Shown: positions 1-12,100 of the stretch, in pieces
Layout: every line of letters begins with the position of its first letter
Position numbering within the stretch: position 1 is the stretch's first letter
From: Intoshia linei
Lineage: Eukaryota > Orthonectida > Rhopaluridae
Length of the DNA stretch: 30,374 bases
Reading direction: 5' to 3'
Assembly: GCA_001642005.1 (NCBI GenBank)
Contig: LWCA01000360.1
Coordinates: 1-30,374 of the forward strand
Made by a program: the position numbers and the translations under genes
The notes under the pieces: model-generated
What the model was told of the DNA's origin: nothing
The model's database searches: none
Seen by the model: only the letters and a program-made list of their open reading frames with translations

Positions 1-59
1 GTGACGAGATTTCGAAACAATACAATTATCTAAAACCTAATATTATAACGAAGGTAAAT

Positions 60-775
60 GTAATTTTTTATAATGATAAGGGCTCGTTATTATTAATTGT
101 GCCGAATTGTCACATCACAGACATTATCCAAAATTATCATGACTCATTAATGTTTTTCCACCCAGGAATAACTAAAACCTTTCGAAATATTAGAAAGAAA
201 TATTTTTGGTCACATATTTATCGCAATGTTAAAAATATGTGTCGAAATGTATAAAATGTAACGAGAACAAACACAGAAACCACACACTTTTTAACAAGTT
301 AGAATAGGTTGAGTCCAATATCAATTATGTTTTAAATGTTTTATTAAGTTTAATCAATTATGGCAAATAGATCTGTTGGGTCCATTAACGGAGACAGCAC
401 AATTAATTAAATACATTTTAGTAATGTGTGATCACTTCTCTGGTTGGGTGGAAGCTGAAGCTATTGCCAACATTAATGCACAAACGATTGAAGATTAATT
501 TAGGATTGTCCTCCATTGTGTTAGGATACGATATGTGTTCAAAAATAGTAATACCAAGAGTTCACATGGAGCAACAAATAAAAAAAACCAAATGTATCCA
601 TAATGAACGGGTTAAACATTTTGATAAAAAAGTACAAAAATCTTATAATTACTTTAATAAAAATTTTTCTCCATTTACAATCGCTGACAAACAGCAATCA
701 ATATATAAACTTAGAGATAGGTCAAAATGCCGCCCACCTTCAAAATTTCGATGGGATAAAGATTTGGGAAAATAG
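60..775 (+). pseudogene. Ty3/Gypsy-type retrotransposon integrase remnant
   Basis: Degenerate end of an LTR-retrotransposon pol gene. At 91-262 one frame reads an integrase zinc-binding (H2C2) domain: a His pair in YHDSLMFFHPGITKTF, the KKYFW block and one Cys before an in-frame stop. At 355-498 a second open piece carries the start of the integrase catalytic core, with the first Asp in WQIDLLGPL and the second in VMCDHFSGWVEAEA; it stops before the catalytic Glu. A Lys-rich reading to 775 (KKVQKSYNYFNKNF) resembles the C-terminal tail. Stops and frame changes separate the pieces, so no active integrase is encoded. The window edge cuts the 5' side, and I saw no LTR. The family call rests on motif order. 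Subfamily is not resolved. Confidence 0.82.
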
Positions 776-780
776 GTGTA

Positions 781-1115
781 ATGAATAAAATTAGTCACTA
801 TGACTATCCATTATCGTGAAAATAACGTGAAAATAATTTACTTTAAATATTAAATTTTTATCTTTGATCTTAAATATCTAATTCATTACACTCGTATTTT
901 ATATTTATCTTAACATTGTGGATGAATTAAATAATTACATTTGAGGAGGCGTAAATATTAACTGATTTCATGTTTTATGGGTAAAATGCTTACAATCATA
1001 AAAGACATCCACGTGCAAGATGAACTTTCTAATAAAAAAACATCAAAAGTGGATACCCTAATATTGATATTATTTAAAAATAATTTATATTTGCACATTT
1101 TAAACGTTTTTATAG
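781..1115. other. AT-rich stretch with at most one weak upstream exon
   Basis: No confident gene. A short open reading starts with ATG at about 989 (MLTIIKDIHVQDELSNKK) and could join in frame to the exon at 1116 through a weak GTGGAT donor near 1050, giving an acidic protein of about 84 residues. The donor is poor and nothing else supports the join. Confidence 0.3.
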
Positions 1116-1307
1116 CTAAAACAAGAATATACCGATAATTTATCTGCGTCTTTATCGCAATATTCTCAAAATAAAGAATCTATACATGAAGATAATCAAG
1201 ATTCGATTAGAGATGACATTACAGAAATTCTTCAAGTTCAAAAAGATAATTCTCTGACAAATGATATTGTAGAACAAAAAGCGGAAGAACCAAAAAAATT
1301 GTTTTGA
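1116..1307 (+). CDS. Possible terminal exon, acidic protein of unknown function
   Basis: Open for 63 codons from a TTTTTATAG acceptor to a TGA stop. The translation (LKQEYTDNLSASLSQ at the start, EQKAEEPKKLF at the end) is rich in Asp, Glu, Gln, Asn and Ser, with no hydrophobic stretch, cysteine pattern or recognisable domain. Its even use of codons and freedom from the poly-Phe/Ile/Lys readings typical of local non-coding DNA suggest real coding sequence. It probably belongs to a gene whose other exons are short or lie upstream among the Gypsy debris. It could also be a chance open reading. I do not recognise the family. Confidence 0.35.
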   Translation, partial: LKQEYTDNLSASLSQYSQNKESIHEDNQDSIRDDITEILQVQKDNSLTNDIVEQKAEEPKKLF

Positions 1308-2278
1308 TTTATTGTACCATCTCACGTCAATTTTAATATAATTTACATTTCAAATTTTTTCGAAAATTGAAATTTATTTTACGGTTAGTAACAAGAATCT
1401 AAATCACCTATCAACAGTTATTATAGATTCTTATTATTAATTTAAAGGTATCAACTAATTTTTGGTTTGTAAGAAAAATAAGTTAAATGACCTTTTCAAC
1501 AATCAATGACAGAATGCCATTAAAACGCCTGAAACGTTTTAGTGAATAATTTATTTTTATTTTGATCATATTTTTTACTATTTAGGGTTTCTTTAAAATT
1601 TTCTACTCCCAATCAGTATATATTTTACCATTATTTTAGTAAATACTATTACTACTGTATCATTCCGTTATTCATAGTCATAGTTTACACTGCTGTTTAT
1701 TGGCTACATCGTACATACGACAAAGACGATTTTGAATAATGGAACAGATTCCATTATATTAACATTCATTGTACATTATTACATTGTATTACATTAGCTA
1801 AAAAATGAAGCATATTTTTTGTTATTTTTGTAAATATATATTCACTTTAAATACATGTACTGTAGGACAAATGTATATGAACGTTGACACTAAATAAAAT
1901 ATAAATGAAAGTTAAATATGACAAATGATATAATTTTGAGTGATAGATTTCAGATTTTACATATTGTATATTGTAGTAGATTCAACTGTAATGTTGAATT
2001 TTTTGAAAAAACGGAAAAACATTAGTTTTAATAATTAAGAATTTCAAAGATAATCGATATTTTTTTATATCTTTTTAATACACAATTTAAATGTATATAA
2101 AATAAAATGAAAAATAAAAATAAGCATAATATTTGTATAAGTTGGATTGTATGTTTTAGATAGTGTCATTTAGAAAATCAATAAATTTAAATTATATAAA
2201 AATTTTTGTTAATAAAAATTTATTGATAAATTTTAAACATGTATTGTATTTTCATTTATTGAAATTTAATATTTAAAA
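1308..2278. other. Intergenic AT-rich DNA
   Basis: No reading frame, repeat family or RNA gene that I can support. It lies between the possible exon ending at 1307 and the PHM-like start codon at 2279, so the PHM promoter should be here. At this base composition TATA-like strings are frequent and not informative. Confidence 0.6.
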
Positions 2279-5200
2279 ATGATGAATTTTGCTAAAAATT
2301 TCTTAAATGTGTACATTGGAATTCTTGTTTCGTTGTTTTGTTCATTTTCTATCTCTGTTCGATTTACCAAAGTTATGTCGATTGGATCATATAGCCCTAA
2401 AAAGGTAATGATTATAATAAGCATGATGTATACTCAAAAGTAAAATTTATGTATATTGTACAATGTACAAATAATAAGACTTATGAGTACAATAGTTTAT
2501 GTTTAAAATGTTTTACAATTTATATTATTATTATTATTAGGAAGATGAATTCAGGTGTGTGTCTCTTGATGTAGCACATTCTAATGCTAATTATATTAGT
2601 AAATTTACCTATGCTTATTATACATCTTAGGGTGGTCCAAAACTAAGTAAATTAACGACATTGAAAATGTAGTTTTGAGTATGTTATGAAAAAGTACAGG
2701 GTAACATATTATGCCTTTCCTATTGTTATTCGGTTTAACCGATCAGTGACAGATTCATTTTACATTGTCTAAAATCACAGTTTTGAGTAAATCGTCTTTA
2801 TATATAATTACTAGGTTGACTGTTATGTACTGCGTACATTGTAACGTCATACAAACAGTACATATCTGCCATTTTTACATTTGGAAATTTTTAATTCTAC
2901 CAAAAAAATAGATTCAATAAGAAAATGTAACTGAATCAAACGAAGACATCAATTTATAAGATTTCCACCTATATCTCTTTAATGTATATGTGTAGACGTT
3001 CAATGCATATTTTTTTTTAAATTGTAGGATGAATATTGACATTTTTAATTTTACACCTAATAATTAAAACATTTGAAAAATATTGGGTGATAATATATTA
3101 AAAATTATTTTTCACTGGGAATGCGTAGATTTCTGGGGTTAAAATGTTATATTTATATTAACTGGAATAAGCTTTACCAGCATAATCTTTTTTTTCATTA
3201 TAGAACCGTTAATTATATGAAATTTTGTTTTACATATTGTTAATAAAATATTTCCAATTTCAAAAAAAAAATTATTACTACTGAGCTTTTTTGACCATGA
3301 AGGCGTCACTTTATCATATTGAAATTTTTTTTTATGTGTTCGCTGGATATATCTTTATCAGCTATTATGTTGTTTTTAATTCTAAGACTATTTTTATTTT
3401 TTAAAAAAAAGGACAATGTTGGTTTTGATCAGTAAAATTAACTTTTTGAGGTTGCCATTTATTATAATGCTTATGATTTTAAAAACTATCCCAGAATTTA
3501 TGTTTTATAAAATTTAGAACATGTTTAATTTTTACAAAAAGAGTAATTTAGGGTTTTTGGCAATGTTAATCATTTTAAAACGCGTCCCAGAATGTATGTT
3601 GTATTAAATTTGTTGGCTTATTTTATTTTTAAAGAAAAGGGCAAATTGGATTTTTGACTCTAAAGCACTGAAATTCGGAAACTGAAAAATCAATATAAAC
3701 TCGCTTTGGGAAAACTGTATTATAAAGTGGGTTTGTTTACATCCTACGACTGTTAATTTGTTTAATAATGATAACGAACAAACACAAACATCTAATTTTA
3801 TATAAGTAAAAAATAGTCACCAAATAAAAACTTAAATGCTTTTTTGAATATCTCATCCATACCGCGAAAGGGTCAATTTGCGAAATTGAAATTTTTTATT
3901 AATGTTAACTGGAAATAGCTATATTAGCTCTGATTTTTAAAAAAAATGTAGGAATATTTTCATTTATTGAAAAAAAGGGGTAATCTGGTTTTGTTAGTCA
4001 AGATACCAGTTTTTATGATATGATATGCTCATGATTTTAAAACTATGAAGGAATGTATGTTTTATAAAATTTTAGGACTTTTTTCATTTAAAAAAAAAGT
4101 AATTTGGGTTTGGCGTTCGAACTTTGGACAATGAAGGTGTAAGTTTCGAAGGTTGAATGCTCAATTTCAAAAAATTATTTCCATTAAATCTATAGAAAAT
4201 CAATACAAAAATTTAAACAAATTTCGTCTAGAGTCTAAACCCCCAAGAGTGGGTTGATACGGTGGGTTCTACACTGTTATCACTATTATTAATTTTTGCT
4301 TACATTTTATTTTATAAAAAAAACAAATAATTCTCAAAAGTGTTTTCCAGTTAATCAGAAAAAATTACAATCCCCTAAATTTACATTTTCTCTGTCAAAA
4401 CCTTTTTTAACATTTCTTTAACCTATATATTTATCTAATTTTTAAATAAAATTGTATAATTTACAATTATACAATTCAAAATAATAATTTAAAATGAAAT
4501 GACCACTTAACAATTTCATAATATGATTTATACACATTCTACAAAATTTTTCCAGCATACTCAAAGTTACTTTTTAAATATTTTTTCGGATCAGCCTAAT
4601 ATAAATGTAATTTATATTTTATTTTGATTTTTTAAGAGTCAATTCAAATGAATGTTTCAAAAGAAATCAAAAATTTAATATTATTTGGTTGCGAATACGT
4701 CGGATCAGATGAAAGTATTTGGTAACATCTTAACCACTTTAATTAGGTGGTGAACTATTTTGGGCTATTACACGGCATCCACTGAAAAAATTGCAAACAT
4801 TTTACATCCACAAATTTGGTAGAATGCCAAAAATGATATATAGACCAAGGGTTTATTAAAAAAATTTGAAGGTCGATTTTTAATATTTTTAAAATTATAT
4901 TTATACTCTTTTGAATGTATCATATTTAATGAATGCAAATATGAACTATAACTTTTTAGGGTATATCATTATTTTTTCAATTGATAATGAGGTGCACAGG
5001 GAAAATTTTTTGTAAAATAAGTTTATTTAAAGCTGGACCCATCAAAAATAACAAAACTTTGTGTTGTATCCGTTCTTACTTCATGCCAACCCTTAATTAT
5101 ATTTGTTTATTATTATTATTATTATTATTATTGTAGGGAGTGTGACAGCAAAGTTAGTGGAGATTATCCTTGCAATCCAAATGGATGGATTCAAGTTATG

Positions 5201-7400
5201 TTTTATGGAAAAATGAATTTAAATAAACAATCTGATATTAATTTAGATAAAGGTATTAATTTATTGTTAACTTTCTAAGGCTTTTAAATTGGAGTAAGTG
5301 ATTGTGATTTCCCTGGGAAATATAAAGAAATATATGAAAGTATGAAAAATTAAATCTAGTAAGAGATTAACACCAGATTAATGTGATTGATAAATCTAAG
5401 TTATATATTAATAGTAATAATCGATGCTGAGAACTCATAATAAATAATCAAGTTGTATTATGAAGTTTTTGACTAGAAAAATTTTTGAGATTTTCCGATC
5501 AAAACCTATTTAAAAAAAATCGGCTTGCAGAATCCAAAAAAAATATTTATCTAAATAGTTTTGGTGTTATTGTCGAAATTATAAAAATTAAAATTCAGAA
5601 TAATTCCAAGCACTATCGATGTATATTTAAAAAAATTATCGGCAAAATCTAGTATAAGAAATAGTGGACTAATTTATTTGTTAAATAACGATTTAAACAA
5701 CTGATTTTCCTGATGATTTGTGTCACCTCGAGCGTACTTGGTTCCGCTTTGATTAACCCTATCATTAAATGATCAATTTATTTATTTCCTATGAAAATTA
5801 TGTGATTTTAAAACATTTTTAGATTTGGGTTACAAAATTGGAGGAAATAGTAGAATCAATTATTTGGTAATGCGTGTTCATTATAAATACACATCAGGTA
5901 CATTGAATACATTGTTATTGGATTTTTTATGAATGTAAAAATATAATTCCAGATAAACCAATGGCTCAACTGGCATTATCAATAACAAATGAACCGTATT
6001 ATTTATATCTCATTATAACGCATATGAGGAGTTCAACTTTCAACTTACAATATATGATGCATTTAATTTTTTTAATGCTTTTATCATAATTTTGAGATGA
6101 AATAAATGTATATTTTTATATTTTATTCAAAATAAAATTTTTTTTCAATAATAATAAAACGAAAACATTCCAAATTTGACAGAAACTGGATGATAACAGC
6201 ATGATGAAATTTGACCATTTTACTTGCAACTCTATATGAATTATTATAATATTAAATTAGTATATTTTTTTTGAATTTTACTTTAATTAGTCAGCATAAA
6301 AATGTTGGAATTTACATGATGGCAGGTTCAGGCGAATTTCCAGCGAGTCAAAATTGTATCATTTCATCAAACTAAAAAATTTTACTTTTTAGCAAACTTA
6401 AATATTAATTGTAATTACAAAGGAGAGGATACATGGCATCCATTCATGTACTTGATTAATCACAACGAAAAAGGTTTTATATTTTTAAATATAAAATAAA
6501 TGATTCCTATAGATTTACATTTACAAACAAAAATTAAAAAAAGACATTTTCCGTTTATTCTACTTGATAAAAGATTTAATGCGTCTGTAATTGAAGTAAG
6601 TTTACATTTATTTAAAAAATTAAACTATCTAAAACATTTACCTTTTCAGAAATTTTACGAAATAAAGGGATATAACGAGATGCCCATAGATCCAGGCGAT
6701 AAAATTGTAAAGATAAAGTAAATTAAAATAATTTTATTATAGAGTTCAGATATAAAGTTAAATAATGACAATAGCGTTGCTCTTCCAATAGGGTATATTT
6801 AAACTTGCTAATTTTTTTTGACAAGAAATTTACTTAATTAATTACATAATTATTAGTTTAAATTCAATGGAAGAATTTGCAATTGTGTATATAATGTACT
6901 ACGTTATTAGTAGCCGGTATCCGCTTGGAATGATTTGTTCTAAATACAATTTGTCGAGTATATATAAGGATTATAAAAAGAAGACATTTAATAACGATTT
7001 TGGAGTTATTAACATTGAAGACGATAGCGGTGTTATCAATGAACACGGAAAAGATAAAGAAAACGAACTTGAAGATGAATATCAATATGAATATAAAAAC
7101 ATGCAGGGTAATGAAAACTGGGATAAAAATTATTTTAAAACAAATAAAAATGTCAAATTGAATAAGTTTTTCAATAAAAATATAAAAAATAAACAAAATA
7201 CGCTAAGAATAAAAAAATATGAATTGAAAAAGATTATTGATAACTGGATGGATAAGAATAATAATGTGGCTGAACAAAGTACACGAAGTATTAATTCTGT
7301 AGATGAATTCAATCCAAATTATGCTGCTTGGATTTATAAACAATCGTTTAATAATGGGGATCAATATATCCCTGCTGCAAATTTATTTGGAGATATTTAA
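2279..7400 (+). CDS. PHM-like protein lacking most copper ligands (predicted pseudoenzyme)
   Basis: Peptidylglycine alpha-hydroxylating monooxygenase (PHM) is the copper enzyme that hydroxylates Gly-extended peptides in the secretory pathway as the first step of amidation. Twelve exons: 2279-2404, 2541-2598, 4637-4721, 5137-5252, 5823-5897, 5953-5995, 6291-6355, 6393-6473, 6513-6595, 6650-6706, 6743-6792, 6857-7400. All junctions are GT-AG and in phase, giving 460 aa and a TAA stop. Residues about 11-26 form a signal peptide. Family landmarks in order: FRCVSLDV, LILFGC, IGGNSRINYLVMRVHY, YKGEDTWHPFMY, VYIMYY. By alignment to rat PHM the CuH pair H107/H108 is K73/N74, H172 is kept (H148), the CuM HxH is N212-H213-N214 and M314 is F287. 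Cysteines matching C81-C126, C114-C131 and C227-C334 remain. An Asn/Lys/acidic insertion of about 130 residues precedes the final IPAAN strand. Monooxygenase activity is not expected. Confidence 0.88.
2599..4636 (+). repeat. Degenerate tandem repeat inside PHM intron 2
   Basis: This 2-kb intron is far longer than its neighbours and holds diverged copies of a roughly 90-120 bp unit, clearest at about 3475-3560, 3565-3660 and 4030-4120. Each runs through ATtATTTTAAAA, a CCCAGAATtTATG-like block, a TTTTA tract and GTAATTTgGG. Related sequence lies at 3200-3420 and 3840-4010. No reading frame is present. The same family recurs in reverse orientation downstream of the gene (7870-8340). Confidence 0.7.
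5107..5133 (+). repeat. (TTA)9 microsatellite forming an acceptor tract
   Basis: A near-perfect TTA run ends three bases before the AG of the PHM exon 4 acceptor (exon starts 5137), so the microsatellite serves as the pyrimidine-containing tract. A shorter TTA run sits at 2526-2538 before exon 2, and another at about 23983-23996 before the possible exon at 23999. Confidence 0.85.
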
Positions 7401-7421
7401 TTATTTACATGCATAATTGTT

Positions 7422-7427
7422 AATAAA
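7422..7427 (+). terminator. AATAAA polyadenylation signal of the PHM-like gene
   Basis: Canonical AATAAA 22 nt after the TAA stop. Short spacing suits this gene-dense style, but the hexamer is common at this base composition. Confidence 0.5.
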
Positions 7428-7869
7428 TGCTTTAAAATTGTGTTATTTTTAAATTTAATAAAATTCGTTTATATTTATTACAATTTATATATTAGAAAAG
7501 ACACCAGAAAATAATTTTCTAATAGAATCTCAAAATTAACACACATCATTTTAGTTGGTTGACACCATTTTTTTAATACCATCATAGGGGTACACAGCTA
7601 AAAGGGTTGACAATATCTGGTCTACATGGAAAAATGCATAAAAAAAGAATTTAAAAAAAATATTTAAGAACAGTAAAAAATGTTCATAAAATAACAAATT
7701 AGTGATGATAAACAAATAATATGGATCAATATGCCTAAAATATCGGCATGAAATATTTATAATTTAAAAAGGTACGCGAGTTGCGTAACACGGTAAATAT
7801 TATGTTGGGAACCCCTGATCTATAAGTAAAGGTATATTACTTTACTTATATAAAATTGTGTGTTACCGT

Positions 7870-8340
7870 TTATTTAAAAAATTATCAGTCTTAAAATTAA
7901 AAAACCCAATTTCTAATACTGTTTACAGATTTTTATATGTGATGTTTATATCCAAGTTTCATTATCCGAATTTAAATTTTTCAAGGGCTTTCTAGGTCAA
8001 CAACCCAATTTCCCCGTTTGTTTAAAAATAAAATCAGCCTAAAAATTTAATAAAACAAATTTTAAGACGGGTTTTAAAATCGTTAAGATTTTCATATTTA
8101 TATCAGCCTCGGAAACGCTAAACTTCATGGTATAAACTACTTCAATTATCCTTTGTTTTAAAAATTAAATATATCCTAAATGTTATAAAACAGCTTTTGG
8201 TATAGTTTTTTAAAATAAAAGTAATATCATTAATCACACTGTCAAAAAGGTACATTTTCACGATGAAAACCTCAGAAATTTTTTAAAAAATTAAAAATAA
8301 TCCTAGAATTTAGAAAAAAATTTACAACTAAGTGAAGTTA
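7870..8340 (-). repeat. Inverted copies of the PHM intron 2 repeat
   Basis: The reverse complement of about 7981-8100 aligns well with 3556-3665: both run through gATTTTAAAACnCGTC, a TGTTnTATTAAATTT block, TTATTTTATTTTTAAA-like sequence, GGnAAATTGG and a TTGACTC-like end, at roughly 75-80% identity by eye. Further similar sequence extends to about 8340. The two clusters flank PHM exons 3-12 in opposite orientation. No coding potential. Confidence 0.65.
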
Positions 8341-8476
8341 TCCCCAGATTTTAATCCCCTTATAATAGATAGATATAATAGATAGAATAATAATTTTTAT
8401 TCTACCAAAAAAATAAATTCACGTTGAAAAATCTAACTTAAAAATTCGACTATTAACTATTTTCAATCCTTTAAAG

Positions 8477-8655
8477 GAGTGGTTCTCAAACTTGTTTCAG
8501 GTGGAACCGTCATATCACATTACTTTTTACTTTAAAGTGAATTATTCTATTTTAATTTTGTTTTGTTATTAAATTTAAAATTAAAATAAACATAATAAAA
8601 TAGTCTCACAGATTTCCAGGCATATAGTTTTTGACCCCAATCGGGAACCACTAAC
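8477..8655. mobile_element. Small hAT-like MITE
   Basis: About 180 bp bounded by GAGTGGTTCTCAAACTTG on the left and, read on the opposite strand, TTAGTGGTTCCCGATTGGGG on the right. The shared AGTGGTTCnC termini followed by a G/T-rich block are typical of non-autonomous hAT elements. There is no internal reading frame. I could not identify a clear 8-bp target duplication, so the exact ends are uncertain. Confidence 0.55.
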
Positions 8656-9115
8656 ATAGATAAAAAAGTGTCAAAGGAGCTAAAAGTAGTTGGAATAGAT
8701 AGATCAAAAATAGGTATTCTGTAATCTCAAAAAGGTTCAGACGGGTCGTTACTTTTTGAAAGCGAGTCTCATAGCTAGTGATTTGAAAGTCAATTGCAGT
8801 TGATCAACGTGATATATAGAATGATGAAATATAATAAAAGTTGACGGTTATGCAGTCAATAACGTAACACGATGAATGGTTAAATTCTAAATAAATGTAT
8901 ATCATTGTATCACTAATTGCTAAGAAATTAAGTTGAAACATTACCAATCTCTATCGTAAGTATTTTATAATTACTATGTGGATAGAATTTGCGGATTTGT
9001 TTATAGTGTAATAGTGAAAATGTGTTTGTAAGTCAATGAGTAAAAGAGTACACAATGAATTTGAATTCGTATCTGAATTTGAAATTTGCAATTTGAAAAT
9101 AAATATAACTAGAAA

Positions 9116-12100
9116 ATGTTGGGAAACATTACAGACACATTAAAAAGAATAGTCTGTGATTATATTTTGAAAGAAATTTGTGGTAAATTCATAAAAACAA
9201 ACATATCTAGCGATGAATTAAAAGTAAAAAGATTGGAAGGATCAGCTCAAATAACAAATATTGAATTGGATACAAATTATATAAATAGTTTAATCAGACA
9301 AAAGACTACAAATTTATTTATAAAATATGGCAAGATTGAATATATTGATGTAATAATACCTTGGAGAAATCTAAGCAGTTCGCCAACAAAAATTCGAATA
9401 AAGGGAGTACTATTGGAATGTGGAATAAAGGCTCAAAACGATATAAACTCATTACTCCTCTCCCTTTCAACAGCAATGTGTGGTGTAGGCCAATTTTTTG
9501 AAGAAGAACTTGTGAACCCAAAATTAAGTTTCGATGCAACAAAGATTGGAGGTTTAAAAATGTTTACAAGTGTATTGCAGTCTATAATCTACGGAGCAAT
9601 AATTGAATTTGAAAATGTTTCCATTTCTTTAAATTTTTTTGTAGAAAATTGTAACAATTTTTTGATTTTAGAAACGGAAAAAATTCAAATCATCAATGAG
9701 AAGGTGGATAATAACAATCAGAATGAAGGTAAAAATTTATACAAGCAAATTCTTTTTTACGGCTTGAAAATATTCTTCAATAGCATCAAGGATGATTGCG
9801 AAAATATGGTTGAATATGATGTAGACAAGTCTACTTCTTTTGAAGAAGAATCTGAAAATGTTGAAATGGATGTGGGTATATTAATTTTTTATATCCCGTC
9901 TAATAAGTGTTTTAAAATTCTTATGGAAAGCGATGAAAAATTTAATTATTTAATGATGGATGTTTATATTGATACGGCATCCGTTATTCTCTTTCCATAC
10001 GTTTTGTCAATATTTAACACGTTTGCATCTAGTTTAAGTTCTAGTGATGTGCATGGTTTTTCCCTTTACAGTGCAAGCGATACTGGAACGGAATGTGATA
10101 CGAAATGGAAGAATCCAGTGACAGATAAAGCTAATAAAATTGAAGAAAAGTTTGATTGTTCCATTAAATTTTGCGTAAACCAATTTTCACTTATAATTGC
10201 CGAAAATGACATGGAATTGGATTCTATCGAAAACGAAGAATTACTAAATTGTCATGAAACTGCAATAAGAAATTTTTTAAATTTTCGAGAGAAGGAAAAT
10301 TTGAACGAGATTGAGAAAAAAGTTTTTTCTTACGGAAGTTTTCTACAGATGGCATTAACGAGTGTCCAGTTTCAAATAATTTATTCTCATGATTCAATTT
10401 CAATGAATCTTTCCCTCAAAAATTTCGAAATTTACGAATTTGTCCAAACCGACAATAAAATTGTTATCAATGAAATTATCAAACCAAACAAGGATAGCGA
10501 TTTTGATACAAACGTTATCTTATTTCATATTGTTTGTCATAATAAAATCAATGATTCTTCGATATACGGCAAAAAGTGTGATTTTTCTTTAAAATTTTTG
10601 CAACAGATGAATGTCACTTTTGATTACAATATTATTACAAGATTGTCTCGACTTTTGAACATTTTTTCAAATTCAGACATTGAAATTAAAAATAATACTA
10701 AAAATCAAGATTCTTTTTTTATTCAAATTGATTTTGTGAAAATTTATATAAACTTGGCTATACCGTCTTTAAAAACTGAAACGGATTTTCTCGATTTATA
10801 TATTGATGAATTGACCATAATTTATTTGAATAACCCGTCATGTCGCAACAATTGTTTTGATTTAATTTTCACAAATTTACATTGCGATTATGTATTTAAA
10901 GAAAAAAAATTAAATTTTTTCAACATTAGTTGTTTGAATGGCAAGAATAAAATCAAAATTGTTACCAAAAACGAAAAAAATTTAAAAAATTTCGACTACA
11001 TGAAATATCCAAACTATCCCTTCAATATAAATTCCAGAAATTGCAATGGAAACGTAATTACAGTTCCCACGTCGTTTGATGAAATTTGTTGTTATCAGAA
11101 GGATATTCTTTACTCTACTAGTCTATTTTTTAAAATTTCTTTATCAAAAATTAGTATTTTTTTATATCAAAAGGATTTTCTCGATCACTTATACCTTAAA
11201 TTTGCTTTTGATGTACTCGATTGGTTCGACACTTTGGAAAATGGTACGCAAAATATAAATGTTGAAAATTCTCTAATCACCGCGAATGTTGCATTTAATT
11301 TTAAATCGAGTACTCTCGTTGTTTGGCACATTATATCAAACGATGCTGAAAATTGTATAGTCGTTTGGAAAGGTAAAAAATTTGGTTTATTTTACAATGA
11401 CTTGTATGCAAACTCTTTAAATCAAGTCATTGCTTCAAATTTAACAATTACGATAGATTCCTTTGCTGTTTATTATTCCCTTATCCCGGAAATTATTCAA
11501 AATATTGACCAAACGAGCAATGTACTCGAAAAAAAACTATCAAACTTGGAAAATTTAGAAAATTTTCTAATTTCCTGCAAGGACTCTAATATTGATGCAA
11601 TTTCGTCTTTTTCTGAACAATCTGATTCAGAATTAAATCTCAATTGGAAAATTATTATTGAAGATGTTGGAAATATACCTCGAAAATACTCTCACAATCA
11701 CGTACAATTGGAAGATTCTGCAACTATTTTTAAAAATATTAATCTTAGAAAATTTAAAAAAAAACATCCAATGTTTATTTTTGCATTTAAACTCATTTAC
11801 CAGGATAAACCTTCTTTTTCAGATATAACTTTAGCTACAAATGTTTATAATTCACTCATCACTAGCCATGAATCAATGTCAATTTATAAATTTATTCAAA
11901 TGCTCATTACTTTTTTTGATACGAGTGATATAAATACTTCCCTTTATACGGTACCAGATAGCGTTACAAAGTGTAATTTTACCTTTAATAATATACGAAT
12001 GCATTTATCGTATCCAAATTTGAAAATAAAAATTTTTCTAGTATCAAATTTTGCTAGTATTTCGACTAATGTTACATTGGAAGATAATTCTTTTGTTTTA

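Larger units (their letters stand above)
7401..9115. other. Intergenic region between PHM-like gene and ATG2
   Basis: Apart from the inverted repeat (7870-8340) and the MITE (8477-8655) I see no gene. The ATG2 promoter should lie in the last few hundred bases before 9116. No distinct motif stands out. Confidence 0.6.

Noticed and set aside
4741-4857. Plus-strand reading GELFWAITRHPLKKLQ as another exon
   Set aside because: It lies wholly in the PHM intron that joins exons 3 and 4 in phase, and has no homologue I recognise.
6864-7312. Open readings on the minus strand opposite the PHM last exon
   Set aside because: They are Phe/Ile-rich shadows of the Asn/Lys-rich coding strand.
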